The translations under genes and the position numbers were made by a program. A stretch of DNA of 56,381 nt. Source: an uncultured Chloroflexota bacterium. Lineage in GTDB: Bacteria; Chloroflexota; Anaerolineae; Aggregatilineales; Phototrophicaceae. A model generated the notes under the pieces. That model searched no databases. It worked only from the letters and a program-made list of their open reading frames with translations, and was not told the origin of the DNA. The stretch spans positions 1 through 56,381 of the forward strand of contig CAIPFY010000254.1 in assembly GCA_903864435.1 (NCBI GenBank), in the 5' to 3' direction. Every line of letters starts with the position of its first letter. Within the stretch, counting starts at the first letter, position 1. Of the stretch, positions 53,256 through 56,381 are shown in pieces.

Positions 53256-53867
53256 TTACGACGACAGCGTGGGCTTGATCCGTTCGACATCGGCTAAGGC
53301 TTCACCGGCAAACCGGCACAGAAGCCCCATCAGCGCCAGATCATCTTCGGAGAACGGTTCATCACCGGGCTGATTCAATGCCTCGATCAAGCCGTACACT
53401 TTGCGGTCGCCAATCAGCGGCGCAGCGGCGATGGACTGCGTGCGGAAGGTGAACTGGTCATCAATCATGTGCGAGAAACGCGGGTCGCGGCGCACATCGC
53501 GCACCAGCGTCGGCTCGGCGTTCTGCATCACCCATCCGGCAATGCCCTCGCCCGCCGGAATGCGGTAGCCCTTCAGGTTGGCCGCCAGCGTCCCCTGCAC
53601 CAGCACAAACTCCAGCACGTTTTCTTCCTCATCCAGCAGCAGTAAAGAGCCGTCCGGCGCATTCAGCAGATGAAGCGCCTTTGAAAAAATTTGCTCCAGC
53701 AGGGGCAATAGCTCACTGTCGCTGGAAAAACGTTTAGCCGAAAGCGTCAGCGTGTTCAACACATGCACAAATTCGCGCAAGCTACTCAGTTCTTCAGCCA
53801 AATGCTCATTCTCGGCCTGCAACCGGGTATTCTCGCGCCGTAAAACGGCCATCGGATTCGTCACCAT
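53256..53867 (-). CDS. GAF-domain protein with an N-terminal coiled coil
   Basis: About 203 residues from ATG 53867 (GAGGA 9 bases upstream; in-frame ATG 53885 also possible). A coiled coil (LRRENTRLQAENEHLAEELS) precedes a GAF domain at about 50-185: ALHLLNAPDGSLLLLDEEEN, GEGIAGWVMQNAEPTLVRDV, IAAAPLIGDRKVYGLIEAL. No enzymatic output domain is present. It follows the cyclase and 2TM-domain genes and may act as a sensory adaptor for that cluster. Confidence 0.85.
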   Translation of the reverse strand: MVTNPMAVLRRENTRLQAENEHLAEELSSLREFVHVLNTLTLSAKRFSSDSELLPLLEQIFSKALHLLNAPDGSLLLLDEEENVLEFVLVQGTLAANLKGYRIPAGEGIAGWVMQNAEPTLVRDVRRDPRFSHMIDDQFTFRTQSIAAAPLIGDRKVYGLIEALNQPGDEPFSEDDLALMGLLCRFAGEALADVERIKPTLSS

Positions 53868-53978
53868 CGCGCTACGTCCTCTCATTCAGCGGACTGCGTA
53901 ACTCATCATACTATTGTAGGCAGATTCAGCCACACGCCAATCAACGATTGGCCTCTCGCCAGCCTATTCACAATCCCG

Positions 53979-54395
53979 TCACGAACCACGCGCCCGCTTG
54001 AACCCGGAGTCTTGCGCGTCCAAGACATCATCGAGCAGTTCGCCCTCGTCATCGGTCAGCCGTTCCAAGCGACTCCGCTTAGGCTTCTCGCCCGTTGCTT
54101 CGCCCGCCAACCAGCGCCGTTCGCGCTCAATCTCGCGGTCAATCGCATGTTCGCGCATCTCCACCAGAATGAAGTTGATGGCATGAATCGCCATGCCCAC
54201 GAACCAGCCCACGCTGGTGAGCGCCATGAGCGTCAGAATGGTCGAGCGCGAACTCTCGTACAACGTGCCGGGGATGACCGCCCATGCGAACCCGTTGATG
54301 ATGAGAAATGCGATCAAATGCCCGTAGAACTCGGCACGACTCCGGTAACGTTCGGTCATCCGCTTGCGGATGGCCTCGTAACGATCATCGTTCAT
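53979..54395 (-). CDS. 2TM-domain protein
   Basis: 138 residues. Two TM helices (GHLIAFLIINGFAWAVIPG and LTLMALTSVGWFVGMAIHAI) follow an N-terminal amphipathic region (YEAIRKRMTERYRSRAEF) characteristic of the 2TM domain found in signalling proteins. A charged helix-rich tail follows. It starts 11 bp after the cyclase gene on the same strand, so it is probably co-transcribed; a role as a membrane adaptor is inferred. Confidence 0.85.
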   Translation of the reverse strand: MNDDRYEAIRKRMTERYRSRAEFYGHLIAFLIINGFAWAVIPGTLYESSRSTILTLMALTSVGWFVGMAIHAINFILVEMREHAIDREIERERRWLAGEATGEKPKRSRLERLTDDEGELLDDVLDAQDSGFKRARGS

Positions 54396-54406
54396 GGAGT
54401 ACCCAC

Positions 54407-56203
54407 CTAAAATCCAAGTTCTTCCAAACTCAGCGGCGCGGTACGCTTTTTCAAGCGCATCACCCGGTACATCACCGTGAAATCAGACCGATCGTCTTTG
54501 GTCTTGCGCGGTTCCAGCGGTTCGCACTCAAACACACCGCCCACCAGATTGTATGTCGCCTGACTGATGAGTACCTCGCCACCCTCGGCATTCTCTTGCA
54601 ACAGCTTGCCCAAGTCCATCGCGTCGCCCAGTGCGCCAAATTCCTTACGACTGCTGCCGCCAATATTCCCCAGCACCGCCGCGCCGCTGTGAACGCCGAT
54701 GCCGTAGAACAGGCGGTGCGCCTCCGGCATGATTTCGTGCAGCGCCAGCAGGTCGGAACGCATACTCATGGCGGCACGGACAGCCCGCAGCGCATGGTCT
54801 TCCTGCGGGTTCAGCGGGGTGTTGAACAGCCCCGTGACCGCATCGCCCATATACTTATCCACCACGCCGTCATACAGGTTAATGGCGTCGCTGGCGAGGC
54901 TGAGATAGCGGTTAATGATCTCCATCAGCACTTCGGGTTCCAGCTTTTCGCTGAAATTGGTGAAACCGCGCACGTCTGAATACAGCACGCTAATCTCGCG
55001 CTCCTCACCGCCGATTTCATCCACGCGCCGCAGCAAACCGGGGTCGAATTTGCTGTACCCGCCCGCGATGCGTAGCTGTTGCGTCTGGCGGCGGGTTTCG
55101 GTCAGGTCGTCCAGCACCATCGCCACGCCCTGCGCCGCTTGCTGTGCATCCCGTAACGGACTGAGTATCACATTCCAGTAGCGTTGGCCGCGCCCGATGA
55201 TGATCGGCTCGGCATCCAGCCGTTCGCGTGCGCCCATTTCGCGCACATGCGCCAGCGCGGAGGCGCATACACTGTGCAAAACTGCCGCCGCCGATTCCAG
55301 CGGTTGCCCGATCAGCGCATCCCGCGAGCAGTTCAGAATGGATTCCGCCGCCGGATTGCAGTCCATAATCATGTTCTGGTTGTCGAGGGTGATGACGCCG
55401 CCTGCGATGGAGGCGAAAATATTGGTCATCAAATCCCGCGCCTCGGTCATCTGCGCCACTTGCAGCCGTAGCTCCTCGAACAAACGCGCATTTTCGATGG
55501 CAACCGCCGCCTGATTAGCGAAGGCTTTGAGCAGGTTCAAATCATGCGGCTTGAACAGCGCCGCCATCACGCGGTTGTCGCAGTACACCACGCCGATCAC
55601 TTTTTCGCGCACGCTCAACGGCACCGCCAGAATGCTGCGCAGTTGAAAGCCGATGATGCTCTGATGCCCCTGATAGCGGTCATCTTTGCTGGCGTTGTCG
55701 GTCAAAACAGCTTCGCCGGTGCTGGACACCTGATTGACGATGGTCTTGCTCACGACCAACTCGCCCTTCGCCATCTGCTCCTGATCAATCCCGCGCCGCA
55801 CCGGATATTCCATCTCGCCCGTTTCGCGGTTCTTGAGCGCGATGTAACCGCGCTCTGCCCCGGTGATGCGAATGACGGTATCCATAACCTGATTCAACAC
55901 TTCGGCAGGTTCCAGCGACGAGTTAATCAGCGAGGTGGTATCCGCCAGCGCCCGCAACTGTTTTAGTTCCGTCAGGGTGGAGGCTAGATTGTTGTTGAGC
56001 TTTTCCAGATGCGACTTCAGGCTTTTCAGGCTGTCCAACGACCCCGAAGGCAGGTTCATCCCGCGCTGGCGCAGCACATCGCGCTGGGCGCGCAGCAGTT
56101 CCATCAGGTCGCTGGTGCGCTGAATGAGGTGGCGCAATTGCTCCTGCGCGGTGCTTTGATTCGTCCGAAATTTCGCGGTGTCATCTTGAAAACCGGGGTT
56201 CAT
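54407..56203 (-). CDS. GAF-PAS-class III nucleotide cyclase-like protein
   Basis: 598 residues. A coiled coil (22-100) is followed by GAF (100-245), PAS (255-375) and a class III cyclase domain (400-560). Both metal Asp residues are present (Asp410 in LYSDVRGFT and Asp454 in DKYMGDAVTG), and there is a GNIGGSSRKEFGALGDA loop. The transition-state motif normally written GDxVNxAxRL reads GDAMDLGKLL (526-535), so the canonical Asn and Arg are Asp530 and Leu534. It may be a degenerate or regulatory cyclase. Its ATG overlaps the upstream stop. Confidence 0.9.
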   Translation of the reverse strand: MNPGFQDDTAKFRTNQSTAQEQLRHLIQRTSDLMELLRAQRDVLRQRGMNLPSGSLDSLKSLKSHLEKLNNNLASTLTELKQLRALADTTSLINSSLEPAEVLNQVMDTVIRITGAERGYIALKNRETGEMEYPVRRGIDQEQMAKGELVVSKTIVNQVSSTGEAVLTDNASKDDRYQGHQSIIGFQLRSILAVPLSVREKVIGVVYCDNRVMAALFKPHDLNLLKAFANQAAVAIENARLFEELRLQVAQMTEARDLMTNIFASIAGGVITLDNQNMIMDCNPAAESILNCSRDALIGQPLESAAAVLHSVCASALAHVREMGARERLDAEPIIIGRGQRYWNVILSPLRDAQQAAQGVAMVLDDLTETRRQTQQLRIAGGYSKFDPGLLRRVDEIGGEEREISVLYSDVRGFTNFSEKLEPEVLMEIINRYLSLASDAINLYDGVVDKYMGDAVTGLFNTPLNPQEDHALRAVRAAMSMRSDLLALHEIMPEAHRLFYGIGVHSGAAVLGNIGGSSRKEFGALGDAMDLGKLLQENAEGGEVLISQATYNLVGGVFECEPLEPRKTKDDRSDFTVMYRVMRLKKRTAPLSLEELGF

Positions 56204-56381
56204 GTTCGGAACACCTCGTAAACAGTGGTGAACTGCTGGCGGCCTTTGGCCTTAATGGGATCGTGATTTTGCAAGTGAATATGATCGGGCAGCGCACCGA
56301 GCGCATGTTGGATGTAACCGATATTGGCTTCGCTCACAATAATCTGCCCACCTGCGGCATTTTCCAGCAGCCGATGCGATA
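56200..56381 (-). CDS. C-terminal end of a second cyclase-like protein (partial, runs off right edge)
   Basis: 59 codons ending at TGA 56200-56202, which overlaps the start of the next cyclase gene (ATGA). The residues HRLLENAAGGQIIVSEANIG and FTTVYEVFRT correspond to the C-terminal cyclase region LLQENAEGGEVLISQATYN and FTVMYRVMR of the neighbour, so this is a tandem paralogue. Its own active site lies outside the window. Confidence 0.8.
   Translation of the reverse strand, partial: SHRLLENAAGGQIIVSEANIGYIQHALGALPDHIHLQNHDPIKAKGRQQFTTVYEVFRT

Overview
The window looks like chromosomal DNA from a bacterium of the Chloroflexota, most likely an Anaerolineae relative. This is an inference from content: moderately high GC, a nucleoside-type BMP/ABC transporter, Thr/Pro-rich stalks on secreted beta-propeller proteins, a class IV-like histone deacetylase homologue, a DUF1028 protein, and dispersed intergenic hairpin repeats of the CCCTGAGGGAG type. 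No rRNA, tRNA, CRISPR array, complete transposase or prophage was found. Two genes run off the edges: a multi-TM sensor at the left and a nucleotide-cyclase-like protein at the right.

Layout. 1-8.7 kb: partial membrane sensor, NAD-dependent epimerase, PAP2-like membrane protein, PcrA/UvrD helicase, an integral membrane protein, a J-domain protein with two membrane proteins in an overlapping cluster, and an MBL-fold hydrolase. 8.7-13.6 kb (minus strand): UDP-sugar epimerase, GT4 glycosyltransferase, SpoIIAA-like protein, YchF and a DUF1028 protein. 14.0-15.1 kb: three tandem genes for minimal phage-tail-collar-domain proteins. 15.4-21.7 kb: a small membrane protein, a nucleotidyltransferase and a BMP-type ABC transporter (binding protein, ATPase, two permeases) with a perfect 13-bp stem-loop after the binding-protein gene. 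21.7-30.2 kb: secreted propeller and TPR-like proteins, an FAH-family enzyme, a large FtsX/MacB-type permease without an ATPase, and an NHL/SMP-30-like propeller. 30.2-32.2 kb: an HDAC-like deacetylase flanked by two small paralogous proteins of an unrecognised family. 32.3-38.8 kb: a GMC oxidoreductase with a CX2CX2CX3C motif, RarA, a rhodanese-SufE pair, and a secreted M23 peptidase fused to a propeller.

38.9-41.9 kb holds the most interesting stretch. An IS200/IS605-type element of about 350 bp with no tnpA or tnpB keeps both subterminal hairpins and a structured region resembling a TnpB omega (guide) RNA. It lies 42 bp upstream of a Crp/Fnr-family regulator gene, which is followed by nrfHA (ammonia-forming cytochrome c nitrite reductase). 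A perfect FNR-type palindrome (TTGAT-CTAG-ATCAA) overlaps the regulator stop codon and sits about 41.5 bp upstream of the inferred nrfH transcription start.

42-53 kb is a minus-strand exopolysaccharide cluster, read in the order BY-kinase/Wzz protein with a C-terminal HTH, O-antigen ligase, surface-anchored propeller, small EamA protein, FAD oxidoreductase, two glycosyltransferases and an initiating sugar-phosphate transferase. 53-56.4 kb holds a signalling cluster: a GAF protein, a 2TM-domain protein and two overlapping GAF/PAS/class III cyclase-like genes, the complete one lacking canonical transition-state residues.
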